Below, piece by piece: positions 1-8,281 of a DNA stretch of 64,000 nt. Position 1 is the stretch's first letter; every line of letters starts with the position of its first letter. Both the position numbers and the translations under genes were made by a program. The stretch lies in the NCBI RefSeq assembly GCF_036416795.1, contig NZ_CP143867.1:2410001-2474000 (forward strand), given 5' to 3'. Source of the DNA: Bacteroides sp. MSB163 (GTDB lineage Bacteria; Bacteroidota; Bacteroidia; Bacteroidales; Bacteroidaceae). Below the pieces are notes generated by a model, which was not told where the DNA came from, did not search any database, and saw nothing but the letters and a program-made list of their open reading frames with translations.

Positions 1-1
1 C

Positions 2-160
2 ACCGATGACGCTTCGTACAAGAATCTGATTGATGCACTCGATGAAATGCAGATATGTAATATAGGTAAGTATGTGATTACGGACATCGCTGAAGCTGAT
101 CAGTTCCTGATAAAGAACTACGATAGTAAAGGTGAATTGTCGCAGAATATTGCCGAATAA
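2..160 (+). CDS. ExbD/TolR-family biopolymer transport protein, C-terminal fragment
   Basis: An open frame enters from the left edge and ends at a TAA at 158-160. The visible 52 residues (TDDASYKNLIDALDEMQICN near the start, KNYDSKGELSQNIAE at the end) fit the periplasmic C-terminal part of Bacteroidota ExbD proteins. These form the proton-driven ExbB-ExbD motor that energises TonB. The assignment rests mainly on position: it lies 26 bases upstream of tonB on the same strand, where Bacteroides normally carries exbB-exbD-exbD-tonB. The start and the membrane anchor lie outside the window. Confidence 0.7.
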   Translation, partial: TDDASYKNLIDALDEMQICNIGKYVITDIAEADQFLIKNYDSKGELSQNIAE

Positions 161-186
161 TGTGTAACACCTAAAAAAGTAAGAAT

Positions 187-1002
187 ATGGCTAAAGTAGA
201 TTTAAGTTCTTCGGAATGGTGTGACTTGATATTCAGTGGCAAGAATAAGGCGTACGGTGCCTATCAGTTAAGAGAGAAATCGCCAAAGCGTCATAATATC
301 GCTGTGATACTGGTGATCGTCATCGCATTGGTAGGATTTAGTATCCCTACCTTGATAAAGATGGCTACGCCGAAGCAGAAGGAAGTGATGACCGAGGTGA
401 CTACTTTGTCTCAATTGGAAGAACCGGAAATTAAGCAGGAAGAAATGAAAAGAGTGGAGCCCGTTGCTCCCCCGCCTCCTGCACTGAAGAGTTCTATCAA
501 ATTCACGGCTCCCGTCATCAAGAAGGACGAAGAAGTGAGAGATGAGGATGAAATAAAGAGCCAGCATGAACTGGCGGAAACGAAGGTGACTATTTCTATC
601 GCTGACGTGAAAGGTAACGACGAAGAGCATGGTAAGGATATTGCCGACCTGAAACAAGTGGTTACCCAAGCTGAACCGGAACCTGAAAAGGTTTTCGATA
701 TGGTAGAACAGATGCCTCAGTTCCCCGGTGGGCAGGCTGAGATGATGCAGTTCATCAGCAAGAATATGAAGTATCCGACTATTGCCCAGGAAAACGGAAC
801 GCAGGGACGTGTGACTTGCCAGTTTGTAGTAGGTGCGGATGGTCGTGTGCGTGATGTGAATGTGCTGAGAGGTGTAGACCCTTACCTGGACAAAGAAGCT
901 GTCCGTGTGATTATGTCCATGCCTAAGTGGATTCCTGGTAAACAGAATGGTAAAGCTGTATCGGTGAAGTATACAATTCCGGTAGTGTTTAGGTTACAAT
1001 AA
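187..1002 (+). CDS. tonB: Energy transducer TonB
   Basis: A 271-residue TonB that carries inner-membrane proton-motive energy to outer-membrane TonB-dependent receptors. It has a short cytoplasmic start with the GKNKAYGAYQLR motif typical of Bacteroidota TonB. One membrane segment follows at about 36-56. The periplasmic linker is charged and Pro/Glu-rich (about 60-165, including PVAPPPPAL), and the TonB C-terminal domain occupies about 175-271 (PQFPGGQAEMMQFI, GRVTCQFVVGADG, IPVVFRLQ end). It lies between the ExbD fragment and a PstS-like lipoprotein, so it is probably part of a dedicated Exb/Ton operon. The start at 187 directly follows AAGTAAGAAT, with no strong ribosome-binding site. The TBDR at 16-19 kb is one possible client. 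Confidence 0.93.
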   Translation: MAKVDLSSSEWCDLIFSGKNKAYGAYQLREKSPKRHNIAVILVIVIALVGFSIPTLIKMATPKQKEVMTEVTTLSQLEEPEIKQEEMKRVEPVAPPPPALKSSIKFTAPVIKKDEEVRDEDEIKSQHELAETKVTISIADVKGNDEEHGKDIADLKQVVTQAEPEPEKVFDMVEQMPQFPGGQAEMMQFISKNMKYPTIAQENGTQGRVTCQFVVGADGRVRDVNVLRGVDPYLDKEAVRVIMSMPKWIPGKQNGKAVSVKYTIPVVFRLQ

Positions 1003-1015
1003 TAATGTGTGTGTC

Positions 1016-1966
1016 ATGAAAACGGTGAAACAACTTCAACTTTTGAGTTTGGCAGTGATGCTGCTTGCAGTGTCTGCCTGCCAAAGTAAGCCTAAGGACG
1101 GGCTGGCGGATACGTACACTTCGGGTGTGATAGCAATTGCTGCGGACGAAAGTTTCCAGCCTATCGTACAGGAAGAGGTGGATGTATTTGAAGGACTGTT
1201 TCCTCTGGCAGGAATTGTCCCCCGTTATGTGACGGAAGTGGAAGCCGTCAATCTATTGCTCAAGGACAGTCTGCGGTTGGCTATAACCAGTCGCAGGCTG
1301 ACATCGGAGGAGGTGAACTCTTTCAATAGCCGGAAGTTCTTCCCGCAGGAGATAAAGATTGCTACGGATGGGTTAGCGTTGATTACGAACAGGGAGAATC
1401 CTGATACGTTGATCACCGTGAATGAAATTCGCAGCATCCTGACGGGAAAGGTTACACAATGGAAGGAAATTTATCCGGCATCTCGGCTGAAGGATATCCG
1501 CTTGGTATTTGATAACAAAAACTCCAGTACCGTGCGTTTTGCGGTAGATTCCATTTGTAAGGGTGCTCCGTTATCGGACCAGGTGAAAGCATTGAAAACC
1601 AACAGAGAGGTCATCGACTTTGTGTCAAAGACTCCTGATGCTATTGGTATTATCGGTGTGAATTGGCTGAGCGACCGTAATGATAGCACAGGGCTCTCCT
1701 TCAGCAAAGAAGTACGTGTGATGTCCGTCAGCGCTGCCGACAAGGCGACGCCGGAAAACAGTTTCAAACCTTATCAGGCATATTTGTTTTACGGTGATTA
1801 TCCGTTGGCACGCAGCATCTATGCCCTGTTAAACGATCCGCGGAGTGCGCTTCCGTGGGGATTTGCCTCCTTCCTCGCTTCCGACCGGGGACAGCGGATT
1901 ATTTTAAAGTCGGGATTAGTACCCGCTACCCAACAGGTACGGGTGGTGAATATAAAAGATAAATAA
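1016..1966 (+). CDS. PstS-like phosphate/anion-binding lipoprotein
   Basis: About 316 residues, starting at the ATG at 1016. A GTG at 1007 is in frame but would put MCV before the signal peptide. The N-terminus MKTVKQLQLLSLAVMLLAVSAC is a lipoprotein signal with the lipidated Cys near residue 22. The mature protein has the type-2 periplasmic binding fold of the PstS family: GVIAIAADESFQPIVQEEV as first strand and helix, LAITSRRLTSEEV, NEIRSILTGKVTQW, and an AIGIIGVNWL strand late in the protein. It sits 13 bases after tonB and 5 bases before a TPR gene. That linkage suggests a periplasmic accessory of the Ton system rather than a classical PstSCAB transporter, since no pstC/A/B is nearby. The ligand is not evident. 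Confidence 0.82.
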   Translation: MKTVKQLQLLSLAVMLLAVSACQSKPKDGLADTYTSGVIAIAADESFQPIVQEEVDVFEGLFPLAGIVPRYVTEVEAVNLLLKDSLRLAITSRRLTSEEVNSFNSRKFFPQEIKIATDGLALITNRENPDTLITVNEIRSILTGKVTQWKEIYPASRLKDIRLVFDNKNSSTVRFAVDSICKGAPLSDQVKALKTNREVIDFVSKTPDAIGIIGVNWLSDRNDSTGLSFSKEVRVMSVSAADKATPENSFKPYQAYLFYGDYPLARSIYALLNDPRSALPWGFASFLASDRGQRIILKSGLVPATQQVRVVNIKDK

Positions 1967-1971
1967 CTAAA

Positions 1972-3417
1972 ATGAGTGCTATTATGAAAACGATGTTAGT
2001 TCTTAGTATGGGAGCGTTGCTGTTGGCTGGCACACTTTCCGCACAAACGCCTGTACCCGAATGGCAGGCTGGGGTAGATAAAGTAAAAACCTTGATTCAG
2101 TCCAATCCCGCACAAGCTTCCGAGGAGGCTGGGGAGTTGCTGAAAGGGAAGAATAAAAAGAATGTGGATCTTGTGACTTCTGTAGCCCATGTTTATCTGG
2201 ACGCTGGAAAAATCACCGAAGCTCAGGAATATCTGGCTATGGCAAAGAAAGCCAATAACAAAGATCCCAAGGTGTCTGTATTGGAGGGTGATATTGCCCT
2301 TGCACAAAAGAATATTGGACAAGCTTGCCAACTTTATGAGCAAGCCATCTATTTTGATCCGAATTGCAAGGAAGCCTACCTGAAGTATGCGCAGGCTTAT
2401 AAGTCTGCCAGTCCTACACAGGCCATTGAAAAGTTGGAGCAGCTTAAAGCAGTAGATCCGAACTGTCTGGAAGCTGATAGGGAACTGGCTGAGGTATATT
2501 ATTCCGGCAACCGTTTTGGCAAAGCTGTCGAGATGTATACGAAATTCATTGACACGCCTCTTGCTACGGAAGATGATATGTTGAAATATGCTTTTGCCCT
2601 GTTCTTGAATCATGATTTCGAGAAATCATTGCAGGTTGCACAGAAGGGGTTGCAGAAGAATGCACGCCACGCTGCCTTCAACCGCCTTGTCATGTATAAC
2701 AATACGGACCTGAAACGTTATGAAGATGCCGAGAAGGCTGCTGATGCTTTCTTCAATGCTTCGGACCATGCAGACTATTCTTATTTAGATTACCGCTATT
2801 ATGGCGCTTTACTGAGTGCATTGAAGAAATATGATAAAGCTATTATAGAATATGGCAAGGCATTGGATAAGGATAATACACAGGTGGACTTGTGGCGTGA
2901 AATATCCGATGCCCATGAAATGAACAATAATTATGCAGAGGCTATTGCGGCTTACCGCAAATATTACGATGCATTAACTAAAGACAAGAAGACTCCTGAA
3001 ACATTATTCCAGTTAGGACGTCTTTATTACGGACAGGGCACATCTTTGGATTCGCTCGCCGTGCAGCCTGCCGACCGTAAACTGGCGTTGCAGGCCGCTG
3101 ATTCTGTATTCGCACTTGTTTCCGAACAAGCTCCCGACAGTTATCTGGGAGAAATGTGGCGTGCCCGGACCAATTCTGCTATGGACCCCGAAACTACTGA
3201 CGGGTTAGCGAAACCTTATTATGAAAAGGTAATGGACATGTTGCTGAGTAAAAATGAACCGAAGTATAACTCTGCGTTGATAGAGTGCTACAGTTATCTG
3301 GGCTACTACTATCTGTTAAAGAGCGACTATCCTACTTCGAAAGAATTCTGGAATAAAATTCTGGCTATAGACCCCGCCAATGCTACTGCCAAAAAGGCGT
3401 TGGAAGGCATCAAATAG
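1972..3417 (+). CDS. Exported tetratricopeptide-repeat protein
   Basis: 481 residues; a second in-frame ATG at 1984 (MKTMLVL) would give a more compact signal peptide. The signal sequence ends near TLSAQT. The rest is helical TPR repeats, for example ITEAQEYLAMAKKANNKDPK, IGQACQLYEQAIYFDPNCKE, YDKAIIEYGKALDKDNTQ, and SYLGYYYLLKSDYPTSKEFW near the end. TPR arrays are protein-protein scaffolds; here the protein should be periplasmic. It is the last gene of the exbD-tonB-PstS-like operon and is followed by a terminator hairpin. A role in organising the Ton motor or its binding protein is inference from position only. Confidence 0.85.
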   Translation: MSAIMKTMLVLSMGALLLAGTLSAQTPVPEWQAGVDKVKTLIQSNPAQASEEAGELLKGKNKKNVDLVTSVAHVYLDAGKITEAQEYLAMAKKANNKDPKVSVLEGDIALAQKNIGQACQLYEQAIYFDPNCKEAYLKYAQAYKSASPTQAIEKLEQLKAVDPNCLEADRELAEVYYSGNRFGKAVEMYTKFIDTPLATEDDMLKYAFALFLNHDFEKSLQVAQKGLQKNARHAAFNRLVMYNNTDLKRYEDAEKAADAFFNASDHADYSYLDYRYYGALLSALKKYDKAIIEYGKALDKDNTQVDLWREISDAHEMNNNYAEAIAAYRKYYDALTKDKKTPETLFQLGRLYYGQGTSLDSLAVQPADRKLALQAADSVFALVSEQAPDSYLGEMWRARTNSAMDPETTDGLAKPYYEKVMDMLLSKNEPKYNSALIECYSYLGYYYLLKSDYPTSKEFWNKILAIDPANATAKKALEGIK

Positions 3418-3444
3418 CAACAATTTTAGTTGTTTGTCGTGTCG

Positions 3445-3482
3445 GGAGGAGTGGAGAGTGATTCTTAGCTCCTCCTTTTTTT
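3445..3482 (+). terminator. Rho-independent terminator after the tonB operon
   Basis: GGAGGAG at 3445-3451 pairs with CTCCTCC at 3469-3475, followed directly by seven T residues. It lies 28 bases after the TPR stop codon and closes the plus-strand operon. Confidence 0.85.
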
Positions 3483-3502
3483 ATGTTTTTTTCTGTAAAC
3501 GC

Positions 3503-3532
3503 TTGGATTATTAAAAAGATTATCTACCTTTG
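3503..3532 (+). promoter_or_regulatory. Bacteroides-type promoter of the ABC/GntR operon
   Basis: The -7 box TACCTTTG lies at 3525-3532 and matches the Bacteroidota consensus TAnnTTTG. TTG at 3503-3505 lies 19 bases upstream, the usual -33 spacing. Transcription should start near 3539, leaving a leader of about 105 bases before the ABC gene at 3647. Confidence 0.75.
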
Positions 3533-3533
3533 C

Positions 3534-3557
3534 GGTGTACCAATAAACTAATACACT
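3534..3557. promoter_or_regulatory. Candidate operator for the YtrA-type GntR regulator
   Basis: GGTGTA (3534-3539) and TACACT (3552-3557) form an inverted repeat with a 12-base spacer, beginning one base after the -7 box and covering the expected transcription start. Bacillus subtilis YtrA, a short GntR repressor encoded with ABC transporter genes, binds AGTGTA-N13-TACACT. The site seen here is one base and one spacing step away. The operon it precedes encodes a YtrA-like regulator (5340-5708), so autorepression is a reasonable inference. Further small palindromes follow in the leader (GGTATC-A-GATACC; ACAAGG-N6-CCTTGT). Confidence 0.55.
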
Positions 3558-3646
3558 AATATTGGGGTTAACAAGGTATCAGATACCAGTTGACAAGGCC
3601 TTCTCCTTGTATCTTGTTTCCTTGCCACCTATAAAAACATATAAGT

Positions 3647-4501
3647 ATGCTACAGGTAGAAAACATTTCGTTCAGTTATCGTCGGGGTAAAAAAGAAGTC
3701 CTGCACGATTTTTCGCTCTCGTTAGAGAAGGGTAGGGTATACGGGTTACTGGGAAAGAACGGTGCCGGCAAATCTACACTGCTTTATCTGATGAGCGGTT
3801 TGCTTACTCCCAAGAGTGGGAAAATAATGTACCATGATACCGATGTACGCCGTCGGTTGCCTATTACACTACAGGATATGTTCCTAGTTCCCGAAGAATT
3901 TGAATTACCTCCTATATCTTTAGTCAGCTATGTGGAGTTGAACAGCCAGTTCTATCCCCGTTTCAGTAAGGAAGACATGGTGAAATACCTGCATTACTTC
4001 GAAATGGAGCAGGATATTGACCTGGGAGCCTTGTCTATGGGGCAGAAGAAGAAAGTCTTTATGAGCTTTGCATTGGCTACCCACACCTCACTATTGATTA
4101 TGGACGAACCGACTAATGGTCTTGATATTCCGGGTAAGAGCCAGTTCCGTAAATTTATAGCTTCGGGCATGTCGGACGACAGAACTATTATTATCTCTAC
4201 TCACCAGGTGCGGGATATAGATAAGATACTGGATCATGTGGTGATTATGGATAACAGTCATGTGTTGCTCGACGCATCCACTGCCAACATCTGTAGTAAG
4301 TTTCTTTTCGTTGAAAGCGATGACCGCGAATTGGCAGAAGCGGCAATTTACACGCTTCCTTCCATACAGGGTAATTTCCTGATGTTGCCGAATACGGATG
4401 ATGAAGAGTCGGAGATCAATCTTGAATTGTTGTTCGGTGCTGCGCTTACGGACCCTGAGAAAATAAAAGGAATGTTTCACCCTAAACAGAATGAACAATG
4501 A
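3647..4501 (+). CDS. ABC transporter ATP-binding protein
   Basis: 284 residues; ATPase subunit of an ABC-2-like transporter. Walker A is G36-KNGAGKST-44, the ABC signature is LSMGQKK near 132, and Walker B LLIMDEPT is near 150, followed by the H-loop ISTH. About 70 residues follow the core domain, ending in an acidic stretch (NTDDEESEINLE). The stop overlaps the start of the permease gene by four bases (ATGA), which indicates translational coupling. The regulator of the YtrA type two genes downstream is the standard partner of this transporter type in Firmicutes and Bacteroidota. The substrate is unknown; cell-envelope stress or peptide export is a common role of such systems. Confidence 0.9.
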   Translation: MLQVENISFSYRRGKKEVLHDFSLSLEKGRVYGLLGKNGAGKSTLLYLMSGLLTPKSGKIMYHDTDVRRRLPITLQDMFLVPEEFELPPISLVSYVELNSQFYPRFSKEDMVKYLHYFEMEQDIDLGALSMGQKKKVFMSFALATHTSLLIMDEPTNGLDIPGKSQFRKFIASGMSDDRTIIISTHQVRDIDKILDHVVIMDNSHVLLDASTANICSKFLFVESDDRELAEAAIYTLPSIQGNFLMLPNTDDEESEINLELLFGAALTDPEKIKGMFHPKQNEQ

Positions 4502-5337
4502 TACGCGATACCTTTTTTAGTGCACCCCGTTTTGTGAACTTATGTCGCAAAGAAATGGTGGAGAGTTGGAAGGCAAATTTGCTCCGCTTCGTAATGATGT
4601 ACGGTATAATGGCGATTGCTTTCGTATGGAACGGATATTTTCAATATAATTATCCGGAAGGCCTGATTAATAGAGGGATAACTCAGGATCCTATATGGAC
4701 ATTCGAATTGGGGGCTTTCATTTGGGCGCTTGTCATTATGGGACTTCTGAGCGCTTCGTTCATTATGGAACGTATGAAATCTAAAACGAACCGGATAGCT
4801 ATGTTAATGACGCCTGCTACGATGTTTGAGAAGTTCTTCTCCCGTTGGCTGGTATTTACCTTCGGTTTCCTTATTGTGTTCTTGATAGCTTTTAAATTAG
4901 CGGATTGGACACGTGTAGTGGTTTACATGGTTAGCTATCCTGAGTTAAAAGATATCATTTCCTCTACTCCGCTTTCCCATCTGGTAGGAAAAGAACAATT
5001 CTGGACGGTTTTTGATGATTGCAATTATTTTATGTTAGGAATAAGCGCTTATTTCTTTGTACAGTCTTTGTTTGTTCTGGGGAGTTCCATTTGGCCGAAG
5101 AACTCATTTGTGAAGACTTTCTCAGCCATTGTGGTCGTTGCTATTATTTATATAGCAATAGGATCAGCATTGGCAAAAATATTGTTTGAAGCGCGTGGTG
5201 TACATGGAGTGAATCAGGATATATCTGATGAAGCTATGACACTTTGGACTACAATCATTTTCTTGGGTATGGCTATCTTCAACTGGGTAGTTGCTTATTT
5301 TCGTTTTAAAGAGTCTGAAATCATTAACCGTTGGTAA
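4498..5337 (+). CDS. ABC transporter permease subunit
   Basis: A 279-residue membrane protein with about six hydrophobic segments (LLRFVMMYGIMAIAFVW, FELGAFIWALVIMGLLSA, WLVFTFGFLIVFLIAF, FMLGISAYFFVQSLFVL, FSAIVVVAIIYIAIG, IIFLGMAIFNWVVAYF). It overlaps the preceding ATPase gene by four bases and is followed by the GntR regulator. It has no recognisable catalytic motif and should form the inner-membrane channel with the 3647 ATPase. The long loop between membrane segments 3 and 4 (about 140-170) is probably extracytoplasmic. Confidence 0.85.
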   Translation: MIRDTFFSAPRFVNLCRKEMVESWKANLLRFVMMYGIMAIAFVWNGYFQYNYPEGLINRGITQDPIWTFELGAFIWALVIMGLLSASFIMERMKSKTNRIAMLMTPATMFEKFFSRWLVFTFGFLIVFLIAFKLADWTRVVVYMVSYPELKDIISSTPLSHLVGKEQFWTVFDDCNYFMLGISAYFFVQSLFVLGSSIWPKNSFVKTFSAIVVVAIIYIAIGSALAKILFEARGVHGVNQDISDEAMTLWTTIIFLGMAIFNWVVAYFRFKESEIINRW

Positions 5338-5339
5338 GT

Positions 5340-5708
5340 ATGAATTTTAAAGAAAGTAAAGCCATCTATCTTCAAATAGCAGATCGCATTTGTGACGAGG
5401 TACTTCTCGGGCAATATCGGGAAGAGGAACGCATACCATCCGTCAGAGAATATGCAGCTGTGGTAGAGGTGAATGCCAATACGGTGATGCGTTCATACGA
5501 TTATCTACAATCGCAGGAAGTTATCTATAACAAACGTGGTATCGGTTATTTTGTTGCTTCCGGTGCTCGCGCGTTAATCCTTTCATTGCGCAAAGAGTAT
5601 TTCCTCAAAGAAGAAGTAGATTATTTCTTTAAGCAGATGTATACCCTCGGTATTTCGGCGGAAGATATGTCCGCTATGTATCGGGAATTTAGTAAGAAAC
5701 AAAAATAA
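5340..5708 (+). CDS. GntR-family (YtrA-type) transcriptional regulator
   Basis: 122 residues from the ATG at 5340; a TTG at 5331 would overlap the permease gene and is less likely. The N-terminal winged helix-turn-helix of the GntR family is clear: AIYLQIADRICDEVLLGQY, RIPSVREYAAVVEVNANTVMRSYDYLQ, then the wing VIYNKRGIGYFVA. Only a short helical tail of about 45 residues follows. This is the YtrA subfamily, whose members lack a ligand-binding C-domain and usually regulate adjacent ABC genes. It is third in the ABC operon, and a matching inverted repeat sits on the operon promoter at 3534-3557. Confidence 0.9.
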   Translation: MNFKESKAIYLQIADRICDEVLLGQYREEERIPSVREYAAVVEVNANTVMRSYDYLQSQEVIYNKRGIGYFVASGARALILSLRKEYFLKEEVDYFFKQMYTLGISAEDMSAMYREFSKKQK

Positions 5709-5719
5709 AGAAGAAGATT

Positions 5720-6544
5720 ATGAAACGAACAACTTATATAATATTTGGAATGTTGCTTACCGGATTGGTTGTGGTGTGCGCTGGCATATTCTACGCCTCT
5801 ATGCAAGTTACAGGTTGGGATAATAATTTCCTGGATATTAAAGGAGAAAAGAAGACGGTTCAACTGCCGGAATGCAAAGTTATACAGATGGTGGCAATTA
5901 GAAATATCATCACTACCGGCGAGGGCGAAAAGAAGGGAATAAGAATGCCGGCATTTGGAGAGCTCCCTTTGAAAATTACTCCTGCCGAAGCTGGACAGGG
6001 AACTTGCACTTATGCTTCCGGTATGGATGAATTTATGACGATGAACTCAGTTGGAGATACATTACGTATCGTATTTGATTTTCCTAATGATAAGCTTGAA
6101 AAGAAATATCATGACCTGTATTGGCTTTATTTACGCTCCGAAGAGATGACTATAGCTCTGCCGGATCATGTTCAGTTCTTACAGACCAGTCTTGAAGCTC
6201 AAAAAATGACTGTTGAAGGGTTAACCCGCGATTCATTGTCTTTGATGGTGCAAGATTATGCTACCATAAATGACTGTAATTTTAGAGCTCTAACAGTCCA
6301 GAATGGTGCGTGGTTGTTTAATACTGGCAAAGCGGACAATTTGTATCTTCATCTGAACGGGATACGGAGTTGGAATGTGAATGCAAGTTCTTTCCATGTT
6401 GATACGGAATATCTATATGCTCATGGTAATCAAAAATGTACTTTGGAGAAAGGCGAATGTCGACAGGTAGTTTGGATGCCTCAATCGGAAGGCGCTTCAT
6501 TGGATATAAAGTTGAAAGAAGCAGCGACAGTAGTTGTGAAATAA
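5720..6544 (+). CDS. Exported or membrane-anchored protein of unknown function
   Basis: 274 residues. One N-terminal hydrophobic segment (YIIFGMLLTGLVVVCAGIFYASM, about 5-27) is an uncleaved anchor or signal. The rest is beta-rich, with repeated short strands in the second half (LQTSLEAQKMTVEGLTRDSL, LTVQNGAWLF, NLYLHLNGIRSW). This resembles the right-handed beta-solenoid style of DUF2807-type proteins, but I cannot place it in a family. It follows the GntR gene by 11 bases and ends just before the operon terminator, so it belongs to the ABC operon and is probably periplasmic. Confidence 0.7.
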   Translation: MKRTTYIIFGMLLTGLVVVCAGIFYASMQVTGWDNNFLDIKGEKKTVQLPECKVIQMVAIRNIITTGEGEKKGIRMPAFGELPLKITPAEAGQGTCTYASGMDEFMTMNSVGDTLRIVFDFPNDKLEKKYHDLYWLYLRSEEMTIALPDHVQFLQTSLEAQKMTVEGLTRDSLSLMVQDYATINDCNFRALTVQNGAWLFNTGKADNLYLHLNGIRSWNVNASSFHVDTEYLYAHGNQKCTLEKGECRQVVWMPQSEGASLDIKLKEAATVVVK

Positions 6545-6566
6545 CAATAGGTATTGCTAGAATACG

Positions 6567-6599
6567 AAAAAAAGACCGTTGAAAAACGGTCTTTTTTTA
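6567..6599. terminator. Bidirectional terminator between the ABC operon and the tRNA gene
   Basis: AAAGACCGT at 6571-6579 pairs with ACGGTCTTT at 6586-6594, flanked by an A-run on the left and a T-run on the right. It can therefore stop transcription from both sides: the plus-strand ABC operon ending at 6544 and the minus-strand tRNA ending at 6605. Confidence 0.85.
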
Positions 6600-6604
6600 T
6601 TTAG

Positions 6605-6677
<73 letters not shown>

Positions 6678-6691
6678 ATGTTTAACGGGTG

Positions 6692-6722
6692 CAAAGGTAC
6701 GGCTTTTTATGGAACAAACAAA
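6692..6722 (-). promoter_or_regulatory. Promoter of the initiator tRNA gene
   Basis: Read on the minus strand, TACCTTTG (complement of 6692-6699) is a full -7 box. TTTG (complement of 6719-6722) lies 19 bases upstream as the -33 box. The tRNA 5' end is 14 bases downstream of the -7 box. Confidence 0.8.
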
Positions 6723-6848
6723 TAAAAGCCATATTATTTTTGCTAAAAAATGTAATAAGCGGACTAACTTGTTGATAAGTAGTGTTATAATAGATATACT
6801 TTTTTTATCCTCTCCCTGTGACCAAATGTTAATAAAATGTGCGTTTTC

Positions 6849-6879
6849 TTGTGTGGTATGCAGAAAAGTTTTACTTTTG
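6849..6879 (+). promoter_or_regulatory. Promoter of the TetR-fabG operon
   Basis: The -7 box TACTTTTG lies at 6872-6879 and TTG at 6849-6851, with a 20-base gap. Transcription should start near 6886. This excludes the longer open frame beginning at 6837 and supports the ATG at 6912 as the TetR start. Confidence 0.7.
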
Positions 6880-6911
6880 CTCAAATTATTAAGCAATGTG
6901 CAATTATTAAT

Positions 6912-7499
6912 ATGGCCGTATCGAAGACAAAAGCTAAATTAGTGGATGTAGCCCGTCAGCTATTTGCGAAGATGGGTGTTGAGAATACCACAATGAACGA
7001 TATCGCTCTTGCTTCTAAAAAAGGTAGAAGAACGCTTTATACCTATTTTAAAAGTAAGGAAGATATCTATATGGCTGTTGTCGAATCGGAGCTGGACATC
7101 CTTTCGGATATAATGAAGCGGGTAGTAGAGAAAGACATCTCGCCCGATCAGAAGATCATCGAAATGATTTATACCCGCCTGGATGCCGTGAAAGAGGTAG
7201 TGTACCGGAATGGAACACTCCGTGCTACCTTTTTCCGTGATATATGGCGGGTAGAGAAGGTGCGCAAACGTTTTGATGCCAAAGAAATACAGCTTTTCAA
7301 GGATGTGCTTCGTGAAGGCGTGGAGAAAGGGGTGTTTCAGGTTGACGATATCGACATGACTGCCGAATTGGTGCATTATAGTGTGAAAGGTATTGAAGTG
7401 CCTTACATACGTGGGCATATAGGTGCTAAACTGACCGATGAAACACGTGGGCAATACGTTGAGAACATCGTGTTCGGGGCACTGCGTAGAAAAGAATAA
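6912..7499 (+). CDS. TetR/AcrR-family transcriptional regulator
   Basis: 195 residues from the ATG at 6912 (MAVSKTKAKLVDVAR). The N-terminal TetR helix-turn-helix is textbook: LVDVARQLFAKMGVENTTMNDIALASKKGRRTLYTYFKSKEDIYMAVVE. The helical C-terminal ligand/dimer domain is unassigned. It is 23 bases upstream of fabG in the same direction and shares its promoter, so it may sense an acyl-CoA or lipid-like ligand and control fatty-acid elongation. That role is inference from linkage. The open frame upstream to 6837 overlaps the promoter and should not be used. Confidence 0.9.
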   Translation: MAVSKTKAKLVDVARQLFAKMGVENTTMNDIALASKKGRRTLYTYFKSKEDIYMAVVESELDILSDIMKRVVEKDISPDQKIIEMIYTRLDAVKEVVYRNGTLRATFFRDIWRVEKVRKRFDAKEIQLFKDVLREGVEKGVFQVDDIDMTAELVHYSVKGIEVPYIRGHIGAKLTDETRGQYVENIVFGALRRKE

Positions 7500-7522
7500 C
7501 TTTAATCAATAATTAAAAAAGT

Positions 7523-8269
7523 ATGGGATTATTAGATGGAAAAACAGCCATTGTAACTGGTGCTGCACGTGGTATCGGTAAGGCTATCGCATTAAAGTTT
7601 GCTTCTGAAGGAGCAAATATCGCATTCACTGACCTGGTGATTGATGAAAATGCAGAGAATACGGCAAAGGAAATTGAAGCAATGGGCGTGAAAGCTAAAG
7701 GTTATGCTTCAAACGCTGCTAATTTTGAAGATACTGCCAAGGTAGTAGAAGCTATTCATGCAGATTTTGGTCGCATCGATATTCTGGTAAACAATGCAGG
7801 TATCACCCGTGACGGTCTGATGATGCGTATGAGCGAGCAACAATGGGATATGGTTATCAACGTTAACTTGAAGTCCGCTTTCAATTTCGTTCACGCTTGT
7901 ACCCCGATCATGATGCGCCAGAAGGGTGGTAGCATTATTAATATGGCTTCTGTAGTAGGTGTTCACGGTAATGCCGGACAAGCCAACTACGCAGCTTCCA
8001 AAGCTGGTATGATTGCTCTGGCTAAATCTATCGCACAGGAATTAGGTTCTCGCGGTATCCGTGCCAACGCTATCGCTCCGGGCTTTATCCTGACCGATAT
8101 GACTGCTGCATTGTCTGACGAGGTAAGAGCTGAATGGGCAAAGAAGATTCCTTTGCGTCGTGGTGGTACTCCCGAAGACGTGGCAAACATTGCTACCTTC
8201 CTGGCTTCTGATATGTCTTCTTATGTATCAGGACAGGTGATTCAGGTAGATGGTGGTATGAATATGTAG
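7523..8269 (+). CDS. fabG: 3-oxoacyl-[acyl-carrier-protein] reductase FabG
   Basis: 248 residues, the standard FabG length. It reduces 3-oxoacyl-ACP to 3-hydroxyacyl-ACP with NADPH in type II fatty-acid synthesis in the cytoplasm. The short-chain dehydrogenase signature is complete: the cofactor loop T12-GAARGIG-19, NNAG at 90-93, and catalytic Ser143, Tyr156 and Lys160 (YAASK). The PG motif after the active site (APGFILTDMT) and the C-terminal VSGQVIQVDGGMNM are also typical. It follows the TetR gene closely, and an inverted repeat begins 12 bases after its stop. Confidence 0.95.
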   Translation: MGLLDGKTAIVTGAARGIGKAIALKFASEGANIAFTDLVIDENAENTAKEIEAMGVKAKGYASNAANFEDTAKVVEAIHADFGRIDILVNNAGITRDGLMMRMSEQQWDMVINVNLKSAFNFVHACTPIMMRQKGGSIINMASVVGVHGNAGQANYAASKAGMIALAKSIAQELGSRGIRANAIAPGFILTDMTAALSDEVRAEWAKKIPLRRGGTPEDVANIATFLASDMSSYVSGQVIQVDGGMNM

Positions 8270-8281
8270 TTTAAATTAAGA

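Noticed and set aside
6837..6911. N-terminal extension of the TetR regulator
   Set aside because: The -7 box at 6872-6879 lies inside it, so it would not be transcribed.
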